A DNA stretch of 35,144 nt from an uncultured Prevotella sp. (lineage in GTDB: Bacteria > Bacteroidota > Bacteroidia > Bacteroidales > Bacteroidaceae). The notes beneath the pieces are model-generated. The model did not search any database. It was not told the DNA's origin and saw only the letters and a program-made list of their open reading frames with translations. The translations under genes and the position numbers were made by a program. The stretch is taken from assembly GCA_946548085.1 (NCBI GenBank), contig CAMNPN010000124.1, positions 1-35,144 of the forward strand. Direction: 5' to 3'. Below, piece after piece: positions 7,963 to 14,910 of the stretch. The stretch's first letter is position 1. Every line of letters starts with the position of its first letter.

Positions 7963-9330
7963 ATGTTTGAGAATTTAAGTGACAGATTAGAGAGATCGTT
8001 TAAGATACTGAAAGGTGAGGGAAAGATCACCGAGATCAACGTTGCCGAGACCCTGAAGGACGTGCGCCGTGCACTGCTCGACGCTGACGTGAACTACAAG
8101 GTGGCGAAGACGTTTACTGATACCGTGAAGCAGAAGGCGCTGGGTATGAACGTGCTCACATCCGTGAAACCCAGTCAGTTGATGGTGAAGATTGTGCACG
8201 ACGAACTGGCCGACCTGATGGGCGGCACTGCCTCAGAGTTGAAGGTTGAGGGCCGTGCCGGTGCCCCTGCCATCATCCTCATGTCAGGACTGCAGGGCTC
8301 AGGTAAGACGACGTTCAGTGGTAAACTCGCCAACCTGCTGAAGACCCGCAACCATAAGAAACCCTTGTTGGTTGCCTGCGACGTGTATCGTCCTGCTGCC
8401 ATCGAACAGTTGAAGGTGGTGGGTGAGAGTGTCGGCGTGCCTGTCTATACGGAGCCCGATAATAAGAATGTGGTTGAGATTGCTAACCACGCTATTCAGG
8501 AAGCCAAGGCCAAAGCCAATGATGTGGTCATCATCGATACCGCTGGTCGTCTGGCTGTCGATGAGGAGATGATGCAGGAGATTGAGACGCTGAAGAAGGC
8601 TGTCAATCCTAATGAGACCCTCTTCGTGGTCGACTCGATGACCGGACAGGATGCTGTGAACACCGCCAAGGAGTTCAACGACCGTCTCGACTTCGATGGC
8701 GTGGTGCTGACGAAACTCGATGGTGACACCCGTGGTGGTGCTGCCCTCTCCATCCGTACAGTGGTTACGAAGCCTATCAAGTTTGTGGGTACGGGTGAGA
8801 AGATGGAGGCCATCGACGTATTCCACCCCGAGCGAATGGCTGACCGCATCCTCGGCATGGGTGATGTGGTCTCTCTCGTTGAGCGGGCTCAGATGCAGTA
8901 CGACGAGGAGGAGGCCAAGCGCCTGGAGAAGAAGATCCGCAAGAACAAGTTCGATTTCGACGACTTCATGGGGCAGATCCAGCAGATCAAGAAAATGGGT
9001 AACCTGAAAGACCTTGCCTCAATGATTCCCGGCGTGGGTAAGCAGATCAAGGATCTCGACATCGATGACAATGCTTTCAAGGGCATTGAGGCTATCATTA
9101 ACTCGATGACCCCGAAGGAACGTGCCAATCCTGATATCATCAACCAAAGCCGTCGCCGCCGTATTGCAGCGGGATCTGGCACAAAACTCGATGATGTGAA
9201 CCGTCTGATGAAGCAGTTTGATCAGACGCGTAAGATGATGAAGATGGTTAGTGGTATGGGCTCCTCTAAGATGGCGCAGATGGCAAACGCCATGAAGGCT
9301 ATGAAGGGAGGCGGCATGCCGAAGTTCTAA
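7963..9330 (+). CDS. ffh: signal recognition particle protein Ffh
   Basis: Ffh is the GTPase subunit of the signal recognition particle. It binds signal sequences of nascent inner-membrane proteins together with 4.5S RNA and docks with FtsY. Domains in order are the N helical bundle (1-85), the G domain with P-loop GLQGSGKTT at 109-117, DTAGR and TKLDGDTRGG, and the methionine-rich M domain (about 330-455) ending GSSKMAQMANAMKAMKGGG. The 455 residues are normal for the family. The ATG follows immediately after repeat element A, so its leader may contain the hairpin. folD follows after 29 bases. Confidence 0.98.
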   Translation: MFENLSDRLERSFKILKGEGKITEINVAETLKDVRRALLDADVNYKVAKTFTDTVKQKALGMNVLTSVKPSQLMVKIVHDELADLMGGTASELKVEGRAGAPAIILMSGLQGSGKTTFSGKLANLLKTRNHKKPLLVACDVYRPAAIEQLKVVGESVGVPVYTEPDNKNVVEIANHAIQEAKAKANDVVIIDTAGRLAVDEEMMQEIETLKKAVNPNETLFVVDSMTGQDAVNTAKEFNDRLDFDGVVLTKLDGDTRGGAALSIRTVVTKPIKFVGTGEKMEAIDVFHPERMADRILGMGDVVSLVERAQMQYDEEEAKRLEKKIRKNKFDFDDFMGQIQQIKKMGNLKDLASMIPGVGKQIKDLDIDDNAFKGIEAIINSMTPKERANPDIINQSRRRRIAAGSGTKLDDVNRLMKQFDQTRKMMKMVSGMGSSKMAQMANAMKAMKGGGMPKF

Positions 9331-9359
9331 TTTCTATTGTTACAGTAAACTAAAAGAAT

Positions 9360-10238
9360 ATGCAACTGATAGACGGAAAAGCAACGGCGGCAGCCATCAA
9401 GGCTGAGATTGCTGAAGAGGTAAAAGAGATTGTAGCCCGTGGCGGTAAGCAGCCCCATTTGGCAGCAGTGCTGGTGGGTCACGACGGCGGCTCGGAGACG
9501 TATGTGAAAAATAAGGTATTGGCATGCGAGGCCTGTGGCTTCAAGAGCACCCTTATCCGCTTCGAGGCCGACATCACGGAGGCAGAACTCCTGGACTGTG
9601 TTGACAAACTCAACAAGGATGACGATGTAGATGGCTTCATTGTGCAGTTGCCGCTGCCGAAGCATATCGACGAACAGAAGATTATCGAGGCGATCGACTA
9701 CCGCAAGGATGTGGATGGATTCCATCCCATCAATGTGGGTCGCATGGCTATCGGCTTGCCGTGTTTCATCTCCGCCACACCTCTGGGTATTATTACATTA
9801 TTAAAAAGGTATGGCATCGAGACCTCTGGCAAGAAGTGTGTTATTCTCGGACGTTCGAACATCGTCGGCAAACCCATGGCCCAACTGATGATGCAGAAGC
9901 AGTATGGCGATGCCACGGTGACGGTATGCCACTCACGTTCGAAGACACTGAAGGAGGAATGTCGTCAGGCAGACATCATCATCGCCGCCATCGGGCAGCC
10001 CGATTTCGTAACGGCTGATATGGTGAAAGAGGGAGCTGTGATTGTCGACGTAGGTACTACTCGTGTGCCAGATGCCACTCGTAAGAGCGGTTTCCGTCTG
10101 AACGGCGACGTGAAGTTCGACGAGGTGGCTCCGAAGTGTTCTTTCATCACGCCTGTTCCTGGTGGAGTGGGACCGATGACAATATGCTCGTTGATGAAAA
10201 ACACCCTTGCAGCCGGCAAACGCGAGTATTACAAATGA
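9360..10238 (+). CDS. folD: FolD bifunctional methylenetetrahydrofolate dehydrogenase/cyclohydrolase
   Basis: FolD interconverts 5,10-methylene-THF and 10-formyl-THF in one-carbon metabolism. The catalytic region contains SETYVKNK (the Tyr and Lys of the active site) and [12 protein letters not shown]. The Rossmann NADP site [13 protein letters not shown] begins at residue 164, and the family motif [10 protein letters not shown] is near the C-terminus. Its 292 residues are the normal length. It lies 29 bases after ffh on the same strand and overlaps the following small TPR gene by an ATGA junction, implying translational coupling. Confidence 0.97.
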   Translation: MQLIDGKATAAAIKAEIAEEVKEIVARGGKQPHLAAVLVGHDGGSETYVKNKVLACEACGFKSTLIRFEADITEAELLDCVDKLNKDDDVDGFIVQLPLPKHIDEQKIIEAIDYRKDVDGFHPINVGRMAIGLPCFISATPLGIITLLKRYGIETSGKKCVILGRSNIVGKPMAQLMMQKQYGDATVTVCHSRSKTLKEECRQADIIIAAIGQPDFVTADMVKEGAVIVDVGTTRVPDATRKSGFRLNGDVKFDEVAPKCSFITPVPGGVGPMTICSLMKNTLAAGKREYYK

Positions 10239-10414
10239 CAGCAGAGGAGTGGTATCAGCAGGGCAATGAGGCCCGTAGGCGCGGCCAGTGGCATGAGGCT
10301 ATCAATGCCTATATCCAGGCTATAGAGCTTGACCCCGACAGTCCGGCTGTCGAGGCCAAGCGTATGCTCGACGATATCATGGCCTTCTACTGTAAAGATA
10401 TGTATAATCCCTGA
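10235..10414 (+). CDS. small single-repeat TPR protein
   Basis: A 59-residue protein starts at the ATG of an ATGA overlap with the folD stop. It is essentially one tetratricopeptide repeat ([20 protein letters not shown], then [12 protein letters not shown]) plus a short C-terminal helix containing [18 protein letters not shown]. Similar tiny TPR genes follow folD-like genes in Bacteroidales as far as I recall. No signal peptide or membrane segment is present. A role as a protein-binding adaptor is inferred only from the fold. Confidence 0.75.
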   Translation: MTAEEWYQQGNEARRRGQWHEAINAYIQAIELDPDSPAVEAKRMLDDIMAFYCKDMYNP

Positions 10415-10470
10415 ATAAGGAGTATGATGTAGGCATCATCTCGGAAAAACAAAAGAAAATCGCTTTTTCT

Positions 10471-10502
10471 TTTGGTTTTTCGCTCGATTTGCATTACCTT
10501 TG
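10471..10502 (+). promoter_or_regulatory. promoter for the 2-oxoacid:ferredoxin oxidoreductase operon
   Basis: TTTG at 10471-10474, 20 bases, then TACCTTTG at 10495-10502 followed by CACCCC. The first ATG of the operon is 40 bases downstream. An imperfect inverted repeat of A-rich and T-rich arms (about 10442-10480) overlaps the -33 region and may serve as the upstream terminator. Confidence 0.7.
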
Positions 10503-10542
10503 CACCCCGAATTCAGGATTTAATGCATTAAACAGAATCAAT

Positions 10543-10773
10543 ATGGCAAAAATGAAGGGCGCCATCGAGGTGAATACCGAAAGGTGCAAGGGATGTTCGT
10601 TGTGTATCATCGCTTGTCCCCAGAAAGTCATCGCGCTGGCCAACAAAGTGAACCTGCATGGTTATCCCTACGTAGAAGCTGTCAACGAGGAGGCCTGTGT
10701 GGGCTGTGCATCGTGCGGCATCGTCTGCCCAGATGGATGTATCACTGTGTATCGTAAAAGAGTGGAGGACTAA
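10543..10773 (+). CDS. 4Fe-4S ferredoxin subunit of 2-oxoacid:ferredoxin oxidoreductase (VorD/KorD-like)
   Basis: A 76-residue ferredoxin with two [4Fe-4S] cluster motifs: CKGCSLCIIACP and CVGCASCGIVCP. It is the electron-transfer delta subunit of the complex whose alpha, beta and gamma subunits follow, taking electrons from the TPP/cluster site to soluble ferredoxin. The ATG at 10543 is chosen because an in-frame TTG at 10489 lies upstream of the -7 box. vorB begins 3 bases after its stop. Confidence 0.9.
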   Translation: MAKMKGAIEVNTERCKGCSLCIIACPQKVIALANKVNLHGYPYVEAVNEEACVGCASCGIVCPDGCITVYRKRVED

Positions 10774-10776
10774 ACT

Positions 10777-11868
10777 ATGGCAGAAGAGAAAAGAGAAGTT
10801 TTGTTGATGAAAGGCAATGAGGCCATCGCCCATGCTGCTATTCGTTGCGGATGCGACGGCTATTTTGGCTATCCCATTACGCCGCAGAGTGAAGTGATTG
10901 AGACGCTGGCAGAGCTGAAGCCGTGGGAGACTACCGGTATGCAGGTGGTGCAGGCAGAGAGCGAGCTGGCTAGTATTTATATGGTCTATGGTGCTGCCGG
11001 AGCTGGTAAGCGCGCGATGACCTCTTCGAGTTCTCCTGGCGTTGCCCTGATGCAGGAAGGTATCACCTATATGGCTGGTGCCGAGGTGCCGGGTGTGTTT
11101 GTAAACGTGCAGCGTGGTGGCCCAGGTCTGGGAACCATCCAACCTTCTCAGGGTGACTATTTTCAGGCAACCCGTGGTGGTGGTAACGGTGACTACAAGG
11201 TGATTGTGCTGGCTCCGTCAAGTGTTCAGGAGATGGCTGATTTCGTTGATCTCGCCTTTGAACTGGCCTTCAAGTATCGCAATCCTGCTATGATCCTATC
11301 CGATGGTGTCATCGGTCAGATGATGGAGAAGGTTGTGTTACCGCCATTCAAGCCCCGTCGTACAGACGAGGAGGTCATCAAGCAGTGCCCTTGGGCCTCG
11401 ACTGGTAAACCGAAGAATCGGGAGCGTGTGGTCATCACCTCGCTCGAGCTGAAGCCTGAGATCATGGAGCAGCGTAATATCGCCCTTCAGGAGAAGTATC
11501 GCAAGATAGAGGAGAATGAGGTGCGTTTCGAGCAACAGCAGATGGATGATGCCGAATATGCTATCGTTGCTTTTGGTAGTGCTGCCCGTCTGTCAGAAAA
11601 GGCTATCGAGGTGGCTCGCGAACAGGGTATCAAGGTTGGCTTGTTCCGCCCGATCACCCTCTTCCCCTTCCCCACGAAACAGATTGCCGAACTGGCCAAG
11701 ACAAAGAAGGGTATCCTGGTGGTAGAGATTAATGCCGGACAGATGGTGCAGGACGTTCGCCTTGCTGTGAATGGCGCTGTGCCCGTTGAGCAGTTTGGTC
11801 GTCTGGGAGGTATAGTGCCTGAGCCAGAGGAAATCGTTGACGCACTCAAAGAGAAAATAATGAAATAA
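10777..11868 (+). CDS. vorB: 2-oxoacid:ferredoxin oxidoreductase alpha subunit (VorB/KorA-like)
   Basis: This subunit contributes to coenzyme A and thiamine-pyrophosphate-dependent oxidation of a 2-oxoacid, with ferredoxin as acceptor. The N-terminal pyrimidine-binding fold is visible in KGNEAIAHAAIRCGCDGYFG followed by YPITPQSEVIE, and in EGITYMAGAEVPGVFVNVQR. The transketolase C-terminal-like domain follows (AIVAFGSAARLSEKAIEVAR, FRPITLFPFP). At 363 residues it is the short alpha form without a fused gamma domain. Bacteroidales annotation usually calls it 3-methyl-2-oxobutanoate dehydrogenase subunit VorB, but 2-oxoglutarate or branched-chain substrates cannot be separated by eye. It is part of a delta-alpha-beta-gamma operon. 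Confidence 0.9.
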   Translation: MAEEKREVLLMKGNEAIAHAAIRCGCDGYFGYPITPQSEVIETLAELKPWETTGMQVVQAESELASIYMVYGAAGAGKRAMTSSSSPGVALMQEGITYMAGAEVPGVFVNVQRGGPGLGTIQPSQGDYFQATRGGGNGDYKVIVLAPSSVQEMADFVDLAFELAFKYRNPAMILSDGVIGQMMEKVVLPPFKPRRTDEEVIKQCPWASTGKPKNRERVVITSLELKPEIMEQRNIALQEKYRKIEENEVRFEQQQMDDAEYAIVAFGSAARLSEKAIEVAREQGIKVGLFRPITLFPFPTKQIAELAKTKKGILVVEINAGQMVQDVRLAVNGAVPVEQFGRLGGIVPEPEEIVDALKEKIMK

Positions 11869-11869
11869 G

Positions 11870-11938
11870 ACATACTAACAGACAAACAGGCATATTAACA
11901 TAATCAAAATTTATGTTCGTATGTTATTCTGTCTTTAA
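11870..11938 (+). repeat. imperfect period-7 inverted repeat inside the operon
   Basis: The left side has roughly 7-base units (ACATACT, AACAGAC, AAACAGG) and the right side the complementary pattern (reverse complement beginning GACAGAATAACATACGAACA). It fills the gap between the alpha and beta subunit genes with little or no core. The arms are imperfect. Confidence 0.5.
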
Positions 11939-11953
11939 ATGGTTAATATGTAT

Positions 11954-12721
11954 ATGGATAGAAATCAAATAGTTCAACCGGAAAACATCGTCTGCAAGAA
12001 GCCGACGCTGATGAACGACAACAATATGCACTACTGTCCGGGCTGTTCGCATGGCGTAGTACATAAGCTCATTGCTGAAGTCATCGAAGAGATGGGTATG
12101 GAAGACAAGGCCGTAGGCGTATCACCTGTAGGCTGTGCCGTCTTCGCGTACAATTATATAGATATCGACTGGCAGGAGGCTGCCCACGGTCGTGCTCCCG
12201 CATTGGCTACGGGTATCAAGCGCTGCTGGCCCGATCGCCTGGTGTTCACCTATCAGGGTGATGGCGACCTCGCTTGTATCGGTACCTGTGAGACCATCCA
12301 CGCCTTGAATCGAGGCGAGAATATCGTGATTATTTTCGTCAACAATGCTATCTACGGTATGACGGGTGGTCAGATGGCTCCTACGACGCTGATAGGTCAG
12401 AAGACCTCTACATGTCCTTATGGCCGTGATCCTCAGTTGCATGGCTATCCCCTGAAGATGGCTGATATCGCTGCAGGACTGGAGGGCACCTGCTACGTCA
12501 CTCGTCAGAGTGTCGAGAGTGTGGCCTCTATCAACAAGGCAAAGAAGGCTCTGCGCAAGGCATTCGAGGCTTCGATGGCTGGCAAAGGCTCAAGCCTCGT
12601 TGAGTTCGTTTCTACCTGTAACAGCGGTTGGAAACTCTCTCCCGCTAAGGCTAATGAGTGGATGAAGGAGAACATGTTCCCCTTCTATCCCAAAGGTGAC
12701 CTCAAGGATACAACGAAATGA
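11954..12721 (+). CDS. 2-oxoacid:ferredoxin oxidoreductase beta subunit (TPP-binding; VorA/KorB-like)
   Basis: The beta subunit binds thiamine pyrophosphate and an iron-sulfur cluster. Cys residues in MHYCPGCSHGV are the cluster ligands of the family. The TPP/magnesium motif runs from GDGDLACIGTCETIHALNRG to VNNAIYGMTGGQMAPT. A further CPYGRDP motif follows. The ATG at 11954 (MDRNQIVQPENIV) best fits relatives I recall; in-frame ATGs at 11939 and 11948 would lie at the edge of the upstream repeat. The length of 255 residues is normal. Confidence 0.9.
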   Translation: MDRNQIVQPENIVCKKPTLMNDNNMHYCPGCSHGVVHKLIAEVIEEMGMEDKAVGVSPVGCAVFAYNYIDIDWQEAAHGRAPALATGIKRCWPDRLVFTYQGDGDLACIGTCETIHALNRGENIVIIFVNNAIYGMTGGQMAPTTLIGQKTSTCPYGRDPQLHGYPLKMADIAAGLEGTCYVTRQSVESVASINKAKKALRKAFEASMAGKGSSLVEFVSTCNSGWKLSPAKANEWMKENMFPFYPKGDLKDTTK

Positions 12722-12728
12722 GAATAAT

Positions 12729-12835
12729 GTTTATAGTTTAAAGTTTATAGTTTATAGATGATATGTTCTATAGGTAGAATGGCTTGCAGGGTAATCAACT
12801 ATAAACTATAAACTCTAAACAATAAACAAGAAGAA
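12729..12835 (+). repeat. period-7 hairpin element, copy B
   Basis: This second copy of the element at 7854-7960 has the same arms, core and right flank with about five substitutions over 107 bases. It separates the beta and gamma subunit genes within one operon, so it is transcribed and should fold as a hairpin in the mRNA. Its left 34 bases recur at 3478-3511 on the minus strand. Confidence 0.85.
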
Positions 12836-12847
12836 AAAGATAAAACG

Positions 12848-13390
12848 ATGAAAAAGGAAATAATTATCAGTGGTTTCGGAGGTCAGGGTGTGCTCTCGAT
12901 GGGTAAGATTCTGGCCTATAGTGGACTGATGGAGGATAAGGAAGTGACATGGATGCCGGCCTATGGTCCTGAGCAGCGTGGTGGAACGGCCAACGTGACG
13001 GTGATTGTCAGCGACGAGCGTATCTCTTCGCCTATCCTCAGCAAGTACGACATCGCCGTAGTGCTTAACCAACCTTCACTGGAGAAGTTCGAGCCGAAGA
13101 TCAAGCCCGGCGGAATCCTTATCTATGACGGCTTTGGTATCATCAACAAGCCTACGCGTAAGGATATTACAATCTACGAGATCAACGCTATGGACAAAGC
13201 AGCTGAGATGAAGAACGGCAAGGTCTTCAACATGATTGTCCTCGGCGGACTCTTAAAGGTAGCTCCTGTTGTGAGCGATAAGGGGGTGGAGAAAGCTTTG
13301 AAGAAGACACTGCCTGAGCGCCATCACGACCTGATTCCGCTGAATATGGAGGCCCTGAAGGAAGGCGCTAAAATCATAGAAGAAGTGTAA
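12848..13390 (+). CDS. 2-oxoacid:ferredoxin oxidoreductase gamma subunit (VorC/KorC-like)
   Basis: This gamma subunit fold binds coenzyme A and completes the complex. Characteristic motifs are IIISGFGGQGVLSMGKILAY at the N-terminus and MPAYGPEQRGGTANVTV. The 180 residues match the stand-alone gamma subunit. It is the last gene of the operon; a strong bidirectional terminator follows 22 bases after the stop. The complex would couple oxidation of branched-chain or other 2-oxoacids to reduced ferredoxin, or run reductively in an anaerobe. Confidence 0.9.
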   Translation: MKKEIIISGFGGQGVLSMGKILAYSGLMEDKEVTWMPAYGPEQRGGTANVTVIVSDERISSPILSKYDIAVVLNQPSLEKFEPKIKPGGILIYDGFGIINKPTRKDITIYEINAMDKAAEMKNGKVFNMIVLGGLLKVAPVVSDKGVEKALKKTLPERHHDLIPLNMEALKEGAKIIEEV

Positions 13391-13412
13391 TCACATCTTC
13401 TTGTCAATCATC

Positions 13413-13440
13413 AAAAAGGGCAGCTCAGGCTGCCCTTTTT
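13413..13440. terminator. bidirectional intrinsic terminator
   Basis: AAAAAGGGCAGC, a four-base loop region, then GCTGCCCTTTTT. The GC stem with A and T flanks works on both strands, ending the oxidoreductase operon (plus) and the tex-phosphatase operon (minus, last gene ending at 13448). Confidence 0.92.
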
Positions 13441-13447
13441 GAATCGT

Positions 13448-14878
13448 TTATTTCCTGATTATTTTCCGTCCGTCCTCTATCACCACACCATGGGTGGAGT
13501 CACTGGCATGGATGCCGTTGAGTGTGTAGGCGCGTCCATCACTAATGGGGATGATGCGTGTGGCAGGTGGGACTGCAGTCTCAGAGTCCTCGATGGCATC
13601 GTATTCAGCCATTGCCTCGGCAAAGCGGGCGTCGAGGTCTTCTAAACGGTAGAGTCCATCGGCATTGGCTGTCAGCCCTTCAACGGTGACAGAAAGAACC
13701 ATAGGGGGCATGTCGGATGAGAGCAATGTACGGTTCTGTAACTGGCTGAGCGATGCAAAAACCAAATTGATGGCAACATAATCTTCCGTGCCGTCGTTCC
13801 ACTTCTCAAAGACGAGCTTTGAACCTATGGGCGTGTGTAGCTCCAATGCGTTCTCTGTTTCCGGATAGTTGAAGCGCAGGGCGGCGCCGATGCTGGCCAG
13901 ATTGCTGTCGTGGCCGCAGAGGAACATGAATTTTCGGTCACTCCGATTCAATTCCTCACGGATGCGGCTTACCAGCGGATAAGCTAAGTTGACAGCTGCG
14001 CTATGAGTGGTAAATAGCAGCCCGTCGTACACCTCCTTTACACCACAGATGGCGCGCCACTGCTCGGTGGTCAGCTCATTGCCGAAGGCTGCCATGCTCT
14101 CTGTCTCATAGCATTGCAGCACCAATGCGTCGGCCACGCTGTTGGCCAATGTATACCCCCCCGTCATCTTCGGCTCGCTGCCCTTCTCAATTTTAAACTG
14201 TGTGTCGTTATACCAGAAGTGCGTCGTGTCGCCCTTGAGTGCGGCTGGCGAATGGGCTATATCGAGCACCTCTTCCATCAGCTTCAGCGTGGGCTGCATG
14301 GAGGCCATCCATGCTTGTACTCCGCGTTTCTCCGAGTCCCCACCACGTAATTCTCCAAGGGACTCTATCTCGCTTAGCACCTGTTGGCGGTAAGAATCGT
14401 TCATCTTCGTGAACTGCGGGGTAAACACAGGGTCCATTTTATCCTCAGCCAGCTTGTGTGTGATTTCTACGTTGGCAAAGGGAAGGAAACCGGCAGAGAA
14501 ATACTTTGCTGTTGCAAACGTGCGCTGGCGAGAGTTGGCATAGAACAGCACCTCGTCACCTTCAGGGCGGTAGTTGTCGGGCAGCAGACCTTCACTGACC
14601 ACCCATTTGCGGAAGAACTGCCCCATCTCCGTTTCCAGCACACCACCGCGCAGTGACAACTGGCTCGATGGCGATGTCCATTGGAACCATTCGTGGGGTG
14701 TCACTCGCATATAGGCTGCTCCGCCAGAAGTCAGCGGCGAGCGGATATTATGACGGCTCATCACCACCACCTCTTTCAGTTGATACTTGGCTCGGAAGTC
14801 ATCCGAGCGCTTTGTCTGTGCCTGAACACTTACGACAGCCATTATAGCGGCTGCAGTCATAATAAAATACTTCTTCAT
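13448..14878 (-). CDS. secreted histidine-type phosphatase (branch 2, phytase/acid-phosphatase-like)
   Basis: Histidine phosphatases hydrolyse phosphomonoesters through a phosphohistidine. A signal peptide is evident (MKKYFIMTAAAIMAVVSVQA, cleavage before QTKRSD), placing the enzyme in the periplasm. The catalytic motif appears as RHNIRSP at residues 42-48, where the family norm is RHGxRxP; the nucleophile His43 and both arginines are kept. The second motif, expected as HD or HAE, is CGHDSNLASIGAAL in the C-terminal half. At 476 residues it resembles glucose-1-phosphatase, phytase or MINPP-like enzymes; the substrate is uncertain. It starts 32 bases after tex on the same strand, so it may be co-transcribed. 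Confidence 0.88.
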   Translation of the reverse strand: MKKYFIMTAAAIMAVVSVQAQTKRSDDFRAKYQLKEVVVMSRHNIRSPLTSGGAAYMRVTPHEWFQWTSPSSQLSLRGGVLETEMGQFFRKWVVSEGLLPDNYRPEGDEVLFYANSRQRTFATAKYFSAGFLPFANVEITHKLAEDKMDPVFTPQFTKMNDSYRQQVLSEIESLGELRGGDSEKRGVQAWMASMQPTLKLMEEVLDIAHSPAALKGDTTHFWYNDTQFKIEKGSEPKMTGGYTLANSVADALVLQCYETESMAAFGNELTTEQWRAICGVKEVYDGLLFTTHSAAVNLAYPLVSRIREELNRSDRKFMFLCGHDSNLASIGAALRFNYPETENALELHTPIGSKLVFEKWNDGTEDYVAINLVFASLSQLQNRTLLSSDMPPMVLSVTVEGLTANADGLYRLEDLDARFAEAMAEYDAIEDSETAVPPATRIIPISDGRAYTLNGIHASDSTHGVVIEDGRKIIRK

Positions 14879-14910
14879 TTATACTTTTTTTACTGTATGA
14901 TGCCCTAGTC

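Noticed and set aside
10136..10234. N-terminal extension of the small TPR protein into folD
   Set aside because: It would overlap folD by 100 bases with no domain in the extension; the ATGA junction gives a clean start at the TPR repeat.
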